DNA from: Gillisia xinjiangensis
GTDB lineage: Bacteria > Bacteroidota > Bacteroidia > Flavobacteriales > Flavobacteriaceae
Assembly: GCF_046298265.1 (NCBI RefSeq)
Contig: NZ_JBKAHK010000002.1
Location: 558,001-622,000 of the forward strand
Direction of reading: 5' to 3'
Length of the DNA stretch: 64,000 nucleotides
Shown: piece after piece, positions 35,021 through 45,330 of the stretch
How positions within the stretch are numbered: the stretch's first letter is position 1
How the letters are laid out: each line of letters opens with the position of its first letter
Translations under genes and position numbers: made by a program
Notes under the pieces: generated by a model
What the model saw: only the letters and a program-made list of their open reading frames with translations
Database searches by the model: none
What the model was told of the DNA's origin: nothing

Positions 35021-37804
35021 TTGAACCTTAAATATTTTCTTTTATTCGTCCTAATTTCCCTACCTGGTTTATGTCAGGAATTACCTCCTGTAATAAATTT
35101 CAACCCTAATCAGTACAGCGCCGGTAATCAAAACTGGAATATTTCCCAACATTCCAACAGGAATGTTTATGTGGCAAATAGCATGGGTCTTCTTGAATTT
35201 ACTGGAGCTGAATGGAATTTATATCCAATTCCAAATAATACAATCGTCAGATCTGTTCAGGTCGCTGGCGATAAAATATTTACCGGTGCCTATATGGAAA
35301 TAGGTTACTGGCAGAAAAACAGTAAAGGTGTGCTGGAATATACCAGTTTGATACCAAATTTTCCCGGAGAAATAAATGATGGAGAACAGTTCTGGCATAT
35401 TGTATACATGGGGGATGTGCTTGTTTTTCAAAGTTTTGAAGGACTTTACCTTTGCAATCTAAAAACCCTTGAAATATCAAGAGTAGTTACTCCACCTGTT
35501 GCAATCACCAATCTTTTTAAAGGAGAACGAAGTGTTTATTTTCAAATGATGGCAGCCGGCCTGTTTACCATAAAAAAAAACCAGCCTGAAATGGTAATTC
35601 CCCCGGAGGTATTAGTAGATATTGAAATTATGCATGTTTCTCAAAAAGGAAGTTCTCTTAAACTTATTAGTCGGGAGGGAAATTTTTATGATTGGGATGG
35701 GCAGGAGTTGAGAAGGAACTATTTCGACCTAAGTGAAAAATTGCGGAATCAAAGTATTTTTTCTGCCCATAGTCTTACAGATAATTCAATTATCCTTGGA
35801 ACGGTGGAGCAAGGAATTTATCATGTGGACGTAAATGGAAATATTCTTTATCATTTTAACCAGAAAAATGGATTGATCAATAATACCGTACTGGATCTTT
35901 TTGTGGATAAGGATAATAACGTTTGGGCCGGCCTGGATAATGGACTCAGCATAATTAACCTGGATTCCGACTTTATGCTTTACCAGGATAATTATGGCAA
36001 TCTAGGCTCTGTTTATACCTCTTTGCAAACAGAGGATTTTCTTTATGTGGGAACCAATCAGGGATTGTATTTCAAAAGGAAGGACGACGAGATTTTCACC
36101 TTGATGGATGGTACCAATGGCCAGGTTTGGAGTTTGCAGCTTATTGGCTCTAATTTATTCTGTGGTCATAATAATGGAACCTATATTATAAATGGAGAGG
36201 TTGCTACCAGGATCTACGATCATTCCGGAACCTGGGTGGTGAAAAATTACGAAGGAAATCCAGACTATTATTTACAGGGACATTATAACGGCATAAGCCT
36301 CTTGAAAGAAGAAAACGGAAATTTCAATTTTGTTGGAATGGTTGACAAGTTTCCCCATTCCACAAAATTTTTGATTTCCGAAAAAGGCGGCGAGATTTGG
36401 GCGGTAACGGAGCATAAGGGAGTATACAGGATCCAGATGGACTTTCCATCGACACAAGTTAACAGTATAGAAAATTATACTTTTGAAGACAACTCAGGAA
36501 TAAATTCCAGCATTTTTAAATTTAATGATACACTTTATTATTCTTCAAGGGAAAAATTGTTTCAATTTCAGGAATCAGAGAATAAGTTTAATGCAGAGAG
36601 CGGCCTCGGATCTTTGTTTGATGAATTTGATCTCATTTCTGGAAGATTGATCAAAACAAGTGATAATGTGCTTTGGGGTTTTTTGAATGATGCCGTAATT
36701 AATATAGAGGCTGCACAATTGAGTAATACCTATAAAATGGGAATGGTTCATCTGCCAAATGATCTTCGTAATATTACCCTTGGCTATGAAAATATTACCT
36801 TGCTAGATAATAATTCTTATCTACTTGGAGTTTCCAACGGATATTTGAGATTCGAAAAGGATTTTAACCAAACCTTAGATTATGAAATCAGAATAGACAA
36901 GGTTTTTAAGGCAGCATTGGATGAATCTCCGGAGCTTATAGATCTAAATGACACTCCTACCTTTCATTATAAAACAAATAATATTTCATTTGAATATAGT
37001 ATTCCCGAGTATAAAAAATTCATTACCCCGGTCTATAGCTACCGGCTTTTAGGTCTAAGTCCCAATTGGAGCAGCTGGACAGAGGGCTCTTCTGTAGGTT
37101 ATACCAATCTTTCGTTTGGCGATTATGAATTTCAGGTAAAAGCAAAGATGGGTACTCAGGAACTGGATCCTGTAAGATATTCTTTTGAAGTTTCCAGGCC
37201 CTGGTATTTAAGCTATTTGGTAATTGTTTTATATATATCACTGCTTTTTATTATTGCTTATTTTATAAACAAAGGTTATAAAAGAAAACACCTCAGGTTA
37301 ATAGGGGAAAAGGAAAAAGAATTGAAATTGAAAAATCTGGAGGTGGAAAAGAGGATTATGGAACTCCAGAATGAGCAACTTGAAAAGGATATGACCGGGA
37401 AGAACAAGGAACTGGCAGTTTCTACCATGAGTCTTATTAAAAAGAATGAATTTCTATCCAGTATAAAGGATAAATTAAAGGAATCTAAGGAAACTTCAGA
37501 AGTACGCTCCGTGATAAGGACAATTGATAAGGATATTAGTGAAGAGGATAACTGGAACTTTTTTAAAGAAGCATTTAACAATGCCGATAAGGATTTCTTT
37601 AAAAAGATGAAAAGTAGACACCCTAACCTTACTGCCAACGATTTAAAACTCTGCGCATATTTAAGACTAAATCTTGCCTCAAAAGAAATAGCTCCCTTGT
37701 TAAATATTTCAGTAAAAAGTGTGGAAATTAAGCGATACCGTTTGCGAAAAAAAATGGAATTGACTCATGATTCTAATTTAGTGGATTATATTCTGGAAGT
37801 CTAA
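35021..37804 (+). CDS. Ligand-sensing propeller / LuxR-type HTH membrane regulator
   Basis: A 927-residue one-piece sensor. The start is TTG at 35021, giving a signal peptide (LKYFLLFVLISLPGLCQ). Then come a periplasmic beta-propeller of about 700 residues and a triple-tyrosine-type Y_Y_Y domain (YSYRLLGLSPNWSSWTEG). A membrane helix (near 730-750), a cytosolic coiled coil and a C-terminal LuxR-type HTH (TANDLKLCAYLRLNLASKEI ... VEIKRYRLRKKM) follow. There is no histidine kinase or receiver domain, so it would sense glycan outside and bind DNA directly. Upstream of susC, which it likely activates. Confidence 0.88.
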   Translation: MNLKYFLLFVLISLPGLCQELPPVINFNPNQYSAGNQNWNISQHSNRNVYVANSMGLLEFTGAEWNLYPIPNNTIVRSVQVAGDKIFTGAYMEIGYWQKNSKGVLEYTSLIPNFPGEINDGEQFWHIVYMGDVLVFQSFEGLYLCNLKTLEISRVVTPPVAITNLFKGERSVYFQMMAAGLFTIKKNQPEMVIPPEVLVDIEIMHVSQKGSSLKLISREGNFYDWDGQELRRNYFDLSEKLRNQSIFSAHSLTDNSIILGTVEQGIYHVDVNGNILYHFNQKNGLINNTVLDLFVDKDNNVWAGLDNGLSIINLDSDFMLYQDNYGNLGSVYTSLQTEDFLYVGTNQGLYFKRKDDEIFTLMDGTNGQVWSLQLIGSNLFCGHNNGTYIINGEVATRIYDHSGTWVVKNYEGNPDYYLQGHYNGISLLKEENGNFNFVGMVDKFPHSTKFLISEKGGEIWAVTEHKGVYRIQMDFPSTQVNSIENYTFEDNSGINSSIFKFNDTLYYSSREKLFQFQESENKFNAESGLGSLFDEFDLISGRLIKTSDNVLWGFLNDAVINIEAAQLSNTYKMGMVHLPNDLRNITLGYENITLLDNNSYLLGVSNGYLRFEKDFNQTLDYEIRIDKVFKAALDESPELIDLNDTPTFHYKTNNISFEYSIPEYKKFITPVYSYRLLGLSPNWSSWTEGSSVGYTNLSFGDYEFQVKAKMGTQELDPVRYSFEVSRPWYLSYLVIVLYISLLFIIAYFINKGYKRKHLRLIGEKEKELKLKNLEVEKRIMELQNEQLEKDMTGKNKELAVSTMSLIKKNEFLSSIKDKLKESKETSEVRSVIRTIDKDISEEDNWNFFKEAFNNADKDFFKKMKSRHPNLTANDLKLCAYLRLNLASKEIAPLLNISVKSVEIKRYRLRKKMELTHDSNLVDYILEV

Positions 37805-38056
37805 CCTATACATTTTCTTTATCCGCCTCTACAATACCTCTACATTTTAAAATATTTATTTTTATTATTAGAAATTATAGATATTGTAAAACATACACTT
37901 ATGATCTGTAAAAGGCATATTTTATAGGTTCTCACATCCCTTTATCCCACTGCTATTTGTAAAATCACCTTTCTGTATGTTTTTTGTATAGGTTTCTTTT
38001 CAGTCTTCTTAACATTCAGTTAATATATTGCTAGGGCAAATTTAACAATTAGTCCA

Positions 38057-41000
38057 ATGAGGAAATTCACATGTTTAATACTTGCCCTAATAAGTGGTGT
38101 TTTATCTATGCATTCTCAATCGATTTCGGTTCAGGGAAATGTAACAGATGAAAACAATATACCATTGCTGGGGGTGAATGTTTTAGTAAAAAATGAAAGC
38201 CGGGGAACAACAACAGATTTTGACGGAAACTTTTCTATAGAGAATGTCGCTCCCGGTGATGTTCTGCAGTTTTCCTATGTTGGATTCATTCAACAGGAAA
38301 TTCAAATTACAGCCGGTAGCTTTTTGCAGGTTACACTCCAAACCGATGCTGAATCTTTAGATGAAGTCGTGGTAATTGGATATGGTACTCAGCAGCGAAG
38401 GGATATTACGGGGGCAGTTTCGGTGGTTTCCAACAAGACCATTGAAGAATTAAACCCTATCAAACTCGAGCAGGCTTTACAAGGTACCGCAGCCGGAGTA
38501 AATGTATTGCCATCTTCCGGAGCGCCGGGAGCGGGGATCAACATAAATATAAGGGGGATCGCATCAAACAGTGTGAATGGCCCACTTGTGTTAATAGATG
38601 GGTACCAGGGTGACCTTGGAACGTTAAATCCTAATGATGTGGAATCCATCTCTATTCTGAAAGATGCGCAGGCCGCTATTTATGGTATTGCCGGAGCAAA
38701 TGGGGTGGTGATTATCACCACTAAATCCGGGAAAAAGAATACTGCTCCTGTTGTTCGGTATGATGCTTATACGGGGATGCAGGAAACCTCAAGAAAAATT
38801 CCATTATTAAACGCAACAGAATATGCGCTGCTTACCAATGAGGCGTATGCCAACAATGGGCAATCTTTACCATTTCCCAATGTTAGGAACCTGGGCATAG
38901 GCACAGACTTTCAGGATGCAGTTTTTGATGTTTCACCTATAATGAGTCATAACCTTTCATTGAGTGGAGGATCAGAACGCATTACCTATTCAGTAGGAGG
39001 ATCTCATTTGTATCAGGAAGGGATTGTAGGTGCTAAAAAATCTGATTTTACCAGAAGTACAGCACGATTTAACATTGGAATAGATATTTCAGAAAAATTT
39101 GACTTCAGTGCAAATTCAATTTATACGAATATTGACCGAAGATCTATCAACGAGAATGGTTTGGGTTCTGTTTTATTTAATGCATTGAACATTTCACCAA
39201 CCTTCGCATTGGATCAGGAAGATCTTGAAGGAAAATTGGGAAATGAGATCATCAATCCCCTTGCTCAAATTGAAAACACCTATAACGATTACAATCTAAA
39301 TAAATTCAACGGATCTTTTAACCTGGATTATTTGCCAATTCCGGAACTTAAATTCACAACAAGAATAGGATATAGCCTTTCCCTGAGTAAGGGAAAAGTT
39401 TTTGCTCCTATTGTTTCATATGGCCCTGGAAAAGTTTTTAATACCCCAAGAAGTACAGTTAACCAAAACAGGATCAATGACAACGGGTATACCTATGATT
39501 TGTTTGGTACTTATGAAAAAACTTTTGCCGAGGCGCATCACTTGACTGCTACAGGAGGGATGACCGTTATAAAGAATTGGGGAGATGGACTTTTTGCCAC
39601 AGGGTATGATGTTCCCAATAATTCCTGGGAGTTTGCAGACATCAGTTTAACCACTGGCACCAATGACGGACTAAACAATGGTTCTTATGTATATGATGTT
39701 CGGAAACTTTCTTTCTTCGGAAGGATTCAATATGACTTCTTAGGAAAATATTTGATCTCCGGAATGCTAAGACGAGATTCATCCACAAGATTTGCACCCG
39801 GGAACAGAGTAGGATATTTCCCTTCTGCTACTGCCGGATGGATCCTTTCTGATGAAGATTTTCTTAAGGATTCAGGAACGATAACTTTTCTGAAATTAAG
39901 AGGAAGTTTTGGGATTCTTGGTAACGATGAAGCTGGGGGAGCTCAGTTTTACCGATCACTTCTAAACGGGGAAGCTACCTATGTATTGAATGGAGCATTG
40001 GTTAATGGAACTGCACCTGGAAGAATTCCAAATCCTTCTGCAGGATGGGAAGAATCAGAAAAAACGAATATCGGGGTAGATCTTCGAATGTTCAGGAGTA
40101 AAATAGATATTACCGCCGATGTATTTAGGGAAGATCGTAAAGATCTTCTTGTAGCCGGAATTCCGGTCTCAGGAATCCTGGGTGGAGGTGCACCTGGTGC
40201 TGGAGCGCCAACCATCAATGCGGGAACAACCCGAAATGAAGGAGTAGAGTTCTCTATAAAATATTCGGATAATATCGGTGATGATTTTAGATACAATATT
40301 GGCTACAATGCCACTGTAATTCAAAATGAAGTTGTTGCGGTAAATGGGACAGAATTTGTTGCCGGCGGACAGTTTGGAGTTGGCCAGCCACAACCATCCC
40401 GTTTTCAGGCAGGATTTCCAATAGGATATTTCTACGGATACAAAACTGATGGGCTTTTTCAAACCCAGGCAGAGGTAAATGCGCATCCTTCCCAGGCTGC
40501 ACTTGGAGCCTCAGCAGCTCCAGGAGATATTAGGTATGTGGACGTGAATGGTGATGGTGTAATCAATACCGATGACCGTACAAATATTGGCGACCCAATA
40601 CCCAACGCTACTATGGGGCTTAACCTGAACCTGTATTATAAGAATTTTGATTTCGTTGCGTATACCTATGCTTCCTTAGGGAATGATATGGTACGGAATT
40701 ACGAAAGAAATCAGCCAAATGTAAACAGACCTGCTTTTATTCTGGACAGATGGACCGGTCCTGGTACAAGTAATGAAGTGCCAAGGGTTTCAACCGGAGC
40801 AACTTCAAATATGGCATTTTCCGATTATTATGTAGAGGATGCTTCGTATGCCAGAATTCAAAATGTACAACTTGGGTATACTTTACCTGAAGGATCGCTA
40901 AGCAGTGCAGGAATAAGCAAGCTTAGGGTATACGCCTCTGTAAACAACCTTTATACATTTACAAAATACCGGGGGTTTGATCCTGCGGCATCAACCGGAG

Positions 41001-41080
41001 AAGCTATAGGAGGCGGGATTGATTATGGATTCTATCCAATTCCCAGAATTTTCTTAGCCGGATTAAACCTAAACTTTTAA
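38057..41080 (+). CDS. SusC/RagA TonB-dependent outer membrane transporter
   Basis: A 1007-residue TonB-dependent transporter with signal peptide and an N-terminal carboxypeptidase-regulatory-like domain (VTDENNIPLLGVNVLVKNES). The DEVVVIGYGTQQRRDITGAV plug entry and a 22-strand barrel ending in Phe follow. It forms the oligosaccharide channel with SusD. The 250 bases upstream hold no gene and probably the regulated promoter. Followed 11 bases later by susD. Confidence 0.96.
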   Translation: MRKFTCLILALISGVLSMHSQSISVQGNVTDENNIPLLGVNVLVKNESRGTTTDFDGNFSIENVAPGDVLQFSYVGFIQQEIQITAGSFLQVTLQTDAESLDEVVVIGYGTQQRRDITGAVSVVSNKTIEELNPIKLEQALQGTAAGVNVLPSSGAPGAGININIRGIASNSVNGPLVLIDGYQGDLGTLNPNDVESISILKDAQAAIYGIAGANGVVIITTKSGKKNTAPVVRYDAYTGMQETSRKIPLLNATEYALLTNEAYANNGQSLPFPNVRNLGIGTDFQDAVFDVSPIMSHNLSLSGGSERITYSVGGSHLYQEGIVGAKKSDFTRSTARFNIGIDISEKFDFSANSIYTNIDRRSINENGLGSVLFNALNISPTFALDQEDLEGKLGNEIINPLAQIENTYNDYNLNKFNGSFNLDYLPIPELKFTTRIGYSLSLSKGKVFAPIVSYGPGKVFNTPRSTVNQNRINDNGYTYDLFGTYEKTFAEAHHLTATGGMTVIKNWGDGLFATGYDVPNNSWEFADISLTTGTNDGLNNGSYVYDVRKLSFFGRIQYDFLGKYLISGMLRRDSSTRFAPGNRVGYFPSATAGWILSDEDFLKDSGTITFLKLRGSFGILGNDEAGGAQFYRSLLNGEATYVLNGALVNGTAPGRIPNPSAGWEESEKTNIGVDLRMFRSKIDITADVFREDRKDLLVAGIPVSGILGGGAPGAGAPTINAGTTRNEGVEFSIKYSDNIGDDFRYNIGYNATVIQNEVVAVNGTEFVAGGQFGVGQPQPSRFQAGFPIGYFYGYKTDGLFQTQAEVNAHPSQAALGASAAPGDIRYVDVNGDGVINTDDRTNIGDPIPNATMGLNLNLYYKNFDFVAYTYASLGNDMVRNYERNQPNVNRPAFILDRWTGPGTSNEVPRVSTGATSNMAFSDYYVEDASYARIQNVQLGYTLPEGSLSSAGISKLRVYASVNNLYTFTKYRGFDPAASTGEAIGGGIDYGFYPIPRIFLAGLNLNF

Positions 41081-41091
41081 AATATAGCACT

Positions 41092-42555
41092 ATGAAGATA
41101 CTTAGTTCAAAATTTAAACAAATTCTGCTGCTGCTTGCACTTATTAGCTGTTTGGGTTGTAGCGAGGATTATTTGGATAAAACCGAAGAATATACCATTG
41201 ATTCTGAGAATTATTTCAATTCTGAAGATGACTATAATAATGCCCTTATCGGGGTGTACGATTTGCTTCAGGCTACTTACGTAAATGTACTTCTAGGAGA
41301 GATCGCTTCAGATAATACCTTAAGCGGAGGAGAGAGTGCTACCGATGTTATTGGGTTTCAGCAAGTGGATGAAATGACACATACTCCTGTAAATGACAAC
41401 CTGGATGATATTTGGGACTGGAATTTTGCAGGAATACAACGCGCAAATTATCTGCTTGAATTCAAGGATAAAACCGAATTTCCGGGGAAAAATAAAATAA
41501 TTGCAGAAACCAGATTTCTGCGGGCTTATTTCACTTTTGAACTTGTAAAATGGTTTGGGCCTATTCCTTTAAAAGGAGATGAGCGATTTGTACTTGGAGA
41601 TGAAAAAACAATTCCAAGAGCATCTTTAGAAGATGTGTATGCGCAAATAGAATCCGATCTTCAGTTTGCGATAGATAATCTAGATTACACAGCGCCTCAA
41701 ACAGGACGGGCAACCAAAGGTGCTGCACAGGCACTCAAAGGAAAAGCACATTTGTACCAGGGAGAATTTCCGCAAGCTGCAGATGTTCTTACCAACCTTA
41801 TAAATAGTGGTCCTTACGAACTTTCTGATTTCAGTACGTTATTTGAGTATGAAGGGGAAAATAATGAAGAGTCTGTCTTTGAAATACAATATACAGGAGA
41901 ACAAGGTGCCGGTTTTGGATGTTTACAATGCAGCGAGGGAAATGTCGCAGTCGGATTCCAGGGAATTCGCAATTATAACGGCCCTGCATTTGAATCGGGC
42001 TTTAGTTTTAATGTACCTACCCAGGAGGCTTACGATATGTTTGCTCAAAACGATATCAGAAGAGATCTTTCTATCCTTGATATCCAAGCCTGGGCAGATG
42101 AGACAGGTGCTACTTATGGAGAAGGTTATAAGCATACAGGATTCTTTAACCGGAAATATTTACCACGTCAAAATGATAATTTGGGAGATGCTAATCTTAC
42201 CCAACCCAACAACTACAGGGCGATACGATATGCCGATGTTTTGTTGATGGCTGCTGAAGCACTTAACAGGGGTAATATTGATGACGGCCTGGCAAGAACC
42301 TATCTTAACCTGGTTCGCGAAAGGGCAGGTCTGAACCCGTCTGAGGTTTCTGAAAATAACTTAACAGAAGCAATTTTTCTTGAAAGAAGACTGGAACTGG
42401 TTGGCGAAGGCCACCGTTTCTTTGACCTGGTACGCACAAATAGAGCAGCCCAGGCTATTGATGGTTTTACATCCGGTAAAAATGAAATATTCCCTATTCC
42501 TCTCGAAGAGATTGAATTCTCTGCTGGGAACTGGCAACAAAATCCTGGCTATTAA
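41092..42555 (+). CDS. SusD/RagB surface glycan-binding lipoprotein
   Basis: A 487-residue outer-surface lipoprotein (ISCLGCSEDYLDKT lipobox) with the SusD-like fold: N-terminal helix region, TRFLRAYFTFELVKWFGPIP and the C-terminal FLERRLELVGEGHRFFDLVR signature. It caps SusC and delivers the oligosaccharide. Confidence 0.96.
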   Translation: MKILSSKFKQILLLLALISCLGCSEDYLDKTEEYTIDSENYFNSEDDYNNALIGVYDLLQATYVNVLLGEIASDNTLSGGESATDVIGFQQVDEMTHTPVNDNLDDIWDWNFAGIQRANYLLEFKDKTEFPGKNKIIAETRFLRAYFTFELVKWFGPIPLKGDERFVLGDEKTIPRASLEDVYAQIESDLQFAIDNLDYTAPQTGRATKGAAQALKGKAHLYQGEFPQAADVLTNLINSGPYELSDFSTLFEYEGENNEESVFEIQYTGEQGAGFGCLQCSEGNVAVGFQGIRNYNGPAFESGFSFNVPTQEAYDMFAQNDIRRDLSILDIQAWADETGATYGEGYKHTGFFNRKYLPRQNDNLGDANLTQPNNYRAIRYADVLLMAAEALNRGNIDDGLARTYLNLVRERAGLNPSEVSENNLTEAIFLERRLELVGEGHRFFDLVRTNRAAQAIDGFTSGKNEIFPIPLEEIEFSAGNWQQNPGY

Positions 42556-42575
42556 TAACACTAAAATAAGGACAC

Positions 42576-45317
42576 ATGAAACATATTAAGCAATTACTAG
42601 TATTTTTATTAATCATCAGTGTATTCAATTCCTGCGAAAAGGAGGAAGTGGTATCTTATGCATTGGATGATATTTCGGCACCTACTAATATCGATGCACT
42701 TTTCGATATTTCCTCAGAAGAAGTTGGTTTGGTAACCATTACCCCTTCTGCAGATGGAGCCACGATGTTTGAAATTTATTTTGGCGATGAGGAGAATGAA
42801 ACTCCAACTGAAGTTTCCCCCGGGGAAACTATAACGCATGTTTATGGAGAAGGCGAATTCAATCTCAGGATTGTAGCCATTGGACTTACAGGACTTACAA
42901 GTGAACTTGTAAGGGTAGTTACCATCTCAATGGAAGCTCCGGAAGATCTGGAAGTGGATATAAAGATCTCAGGCACCAATCCTTATGAAATCGAAGTAAC
43001 TCCTTCTGCTACAAATGCTACCGTATTTGACCTGTATTTTGGTGATGTGGAAGATGAAGAGCCAACTACCATTATGGCTGGAGAAACCCAAACTCATGTG
43101 TATGCGGAAGTTGGTGACTATACAGTTAAAGTCGTAGCCAGAGGCGCGGGTGCTGCAACTTTGGAAGTAACAAAAGATATCTCTATAACAGGAGCTTCAA
43201 ATTCCATGTCCTTACCGCTTACTTTTGATGATGCTACTGTTAATTATGAGTTTGTTACATTCAATGGAGCTTCTTTTGAAGTTGCTGACAATCCGGATGT
43301 ATCGGGAGCAAATGATACTGCTTCTAAAGTTGGTGCAATTACCAATTCCGGAGCCCAATGGGAAGGAGGTACTTTTGAACTGGATCCTCCGGTAGATTTT
43401 AGCGGCGACAACAAAACAATTACAATGAAATTCTGGTCGGAAGTTTCTCTTCCGGTTTTATTGAAATTTGAAGGTGGTGTTAATAACGAACGTCAAAATG
43501 AAGTAACTGCTACCCACGGTGGAACAGGATGGGAAGTATTGACATTTAATTTCGCTACAGATGCTGTAAAAAGTTATATTGATGGAAGCCAGGGTGTAGG
43601 AGAGCCATTTGTACCAACTGGGCAGTATGCAAGCATGGTGCTGTTTATTGATGGTCCGGGAACTTCCGCTGGTACTTTCTATATAGATGATGTAGAACAT
43701 GTTGCAGGTAACGGCGACGGTGGAGGAGCCGTTGCTGGAGAAATCTCTGATGATTTTGATGCTAATAGAAATATTGGTACTTGGTACGGAGATGCTTGTG
43801 GTATGAACGATGCTTTTCCAAATCCTTTCAAAACAGGAATAAATACTTCAAATACAGTTTTGGAATATAAGGATGATGGAGGACAATATGCAAATGTGGG
43901 CTTTGATGTGGATCCAAATTTTGATTTGTCTGTAGATAATACATTTACTTTAAAAATTTATGTTCCTTCATCAAGTATAACAGGTTCACAACCAAATCAA
44001 ATTTCATTAAAGTTACAAGATGGAACTGCAGGTGAGCCTTGGGCACAACAAACAGAAATTATCAAACCAATTGTTTTAGATCAATGGCAAACTGTTACGT
44101 TTGATTTTGCAAATGATGTTACAGCAGGAGCTGCGGATCCATTAAGTAGAACAGATTTTAACAGGGTAGTTTTACAAGTAAACGGAGAAAATAATAATGA
44201 TTTTGTTACTGCCTATATAGATGATTTTAATTACGGTGTAGATAATGGTCCAGTAGACACTGCTACTCAATTAGTGGGAACTTGGAAATTAGCAGCTGAA
44301 GAAAAGGCTTTATTAGTTGGGTCAACAGCTGGAGATATATGGTGGTTTAATAATGCGGAAGATGTAACTACAAGAGCTTGTCTTTTTGATGATACGTATG
44401 TTTTTAATTCAGATGGATCGTTTAACAATGTTCTTGGTGCAGATACTTGGATTGAAGGATGGCAAGGTGGTAGCGATGCTTGTGGTGCAGCAGTTGCACC
44501 TCATGATGGATCGGTGGCTGCAACTTATGCACATGATGCTGCTGCAGGTACTGTTACTCTTAATGGAACAGGAGCATTTTTAGGAATTCCAAAAGCATAC
44601 AACGGAGGGGAACTTGGCGATCCTGCAAATGCTCCGGCTTCAATTACCTATAATGTAGTGCTTTCAGATAATGATAATACTATGGATTTGGAAATTTTAG
44701 TTGGGAATGGTAATGTTTGGTATTTCAAAATGGTAAGAGAAGGTTCTAGCACAGATACTGGAGGTTCAGATGGCGGAACCAATAATGGCGGAACTGATGG
44801 TGGAACTACCGGTACAGCTCCACATTCCCCAATTGATTTTGAAACCGGCGGATATGGCGCAGACTGGACCTGGAGTGTATTTGAAAATGTTTCAAATCCT
44901 GCATTGGAAATTGTTGCAAATCCAGCTTCAACAGGGATTAATACATCTTCGACCGTCGCTAAGTATACAGCATTACAGGGAGGACAACCTTGGGCTGGTG
45001 TAGAATCTAAACGCAATGAGGATATTGGGGATTTTACCTTTGACGCCTCAAACAGTATTGTAAAGGTTATGGTATATAAAACTGTAATTAGTGATGTAGG
45101 ATTGAAATTTTCAGAAGCAAGCGGGGAAGCTCAGCCAGAGGTGAAGGTTGCCAATACAAAAATTAATGAGTGGGAAGAATTGACTTTTGATATGTCTGGG
45201 AGTATCGGCAAAGGAATCACAGGGATTATTACTCAAATTATTATTTTCCCTGATTTTCAAAACAGATCATCAGATAACGTAGTTTATTTTGATAACATCA
45301 CCTTTGGAAGTAATTAA
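42576..45317 (+). CDS. Multidomain surface glycan-binding lipoprotein (PKD-like and CBM-like)
   Basis: A 913-residue lipoprotein (FNSCEKEE lipobox). In order there are two PKD-like repeats (about 45-120 and 125-205), each with YFGD and a THVY end, and a beta-sandwich module (about 208-375, ending FYIDDVEH). A second sandwich follows (about 385-550, ending YIDDFNYG), then a lipocalin-like block LVGTWKLAAEEKALLVG (about 565-725). A Gly/Asn/Thr linker and a last sandwich ending VVYFDNITFGSN complete it. No catalytic motif is seen, so a binding role is inferred. Confidence 0.82.
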   Translation: MKHIKQLLVFLLIISVFNSCEKEEVVSYALDDISAPTNIDALFDISSEEVGLVTITPSADGATMFEIYFGDEENETPTEVSPGETITHVYGEGEFNLRIVAIGLTGLTSELVRVVTISMEAPEDLEVDIKISGTNPYEIEVTPSATNATVFDLYFGDVEDEEPTTIMAGETQTHVYAEVGDYTVKVVARGAGAATLEVTKDISITGASNSMSLPLTFDDATVNYEFVTFNGASFEVADNPDVSGANDTASKVGAITNSGAQWEGGTFELDPPVDFSGDNKTITMKFWSEVSLPVLLKFEGGVNNERQNEVTATHGGTGWEVLTFNFATDAVKSYIDGSQGVGEPFVPTGQYASMVLFIDGPGTSAGTFYIDDVEHVAGNGDGGGAVAGEISDDFDANRNIGTWYGDACGMNDAFPNPFKTGINTSNTVLEYKDDGGQYANVGFDVDPNFDLSVDNTFTLKIYVPSSSITGSQPNQISLKLQDGTAGEPWAQQTEIIKPIVLDQWQTVTFDFANDVTAGAADPLSRTDFNRVVLQVNGENNNDFVTAYIDDFNYGVDNGPVDTATQLVGTWKLAAEEKALLVGSTAGDIWWFNNAEDVTTRACLFDDTYVFNSDGSFNNVLGADTWIEGWQGGSDACGAAVAPHDGSVAATYAHDAAAGTVTLNGTGAFLGIPKAYNGGELGDPANAPASITYNVVLSDNDNTMDLEILVGNGNVWYFKMVREGSSTDTGGSDGGTNNGGTDGGTTGTAPHSPIDFETGGYGADWTWSVFENVSNPALEIVANPASTGINTSSTVAKYTALQGGQPWAGVESKRNEDIGDFTFDASNSIVKVMVYKTVISDVGLKFSEASGEAQPEVKVANTKINEWEELTFDMSGSIGKGITGIITQIIIFPDFQNRSSDNVVYFDNITFGSN

Positions 45318-45330
45318 TAAAAATAATAAA

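Noticed and set aside
44760..44820. The glycine/asparagine/threonine repeat in the 913-residue lipoprotein as a CRISPR-like or mobile repeat
   Set aside because: It is an in-frame interdomain linker of simple composition.
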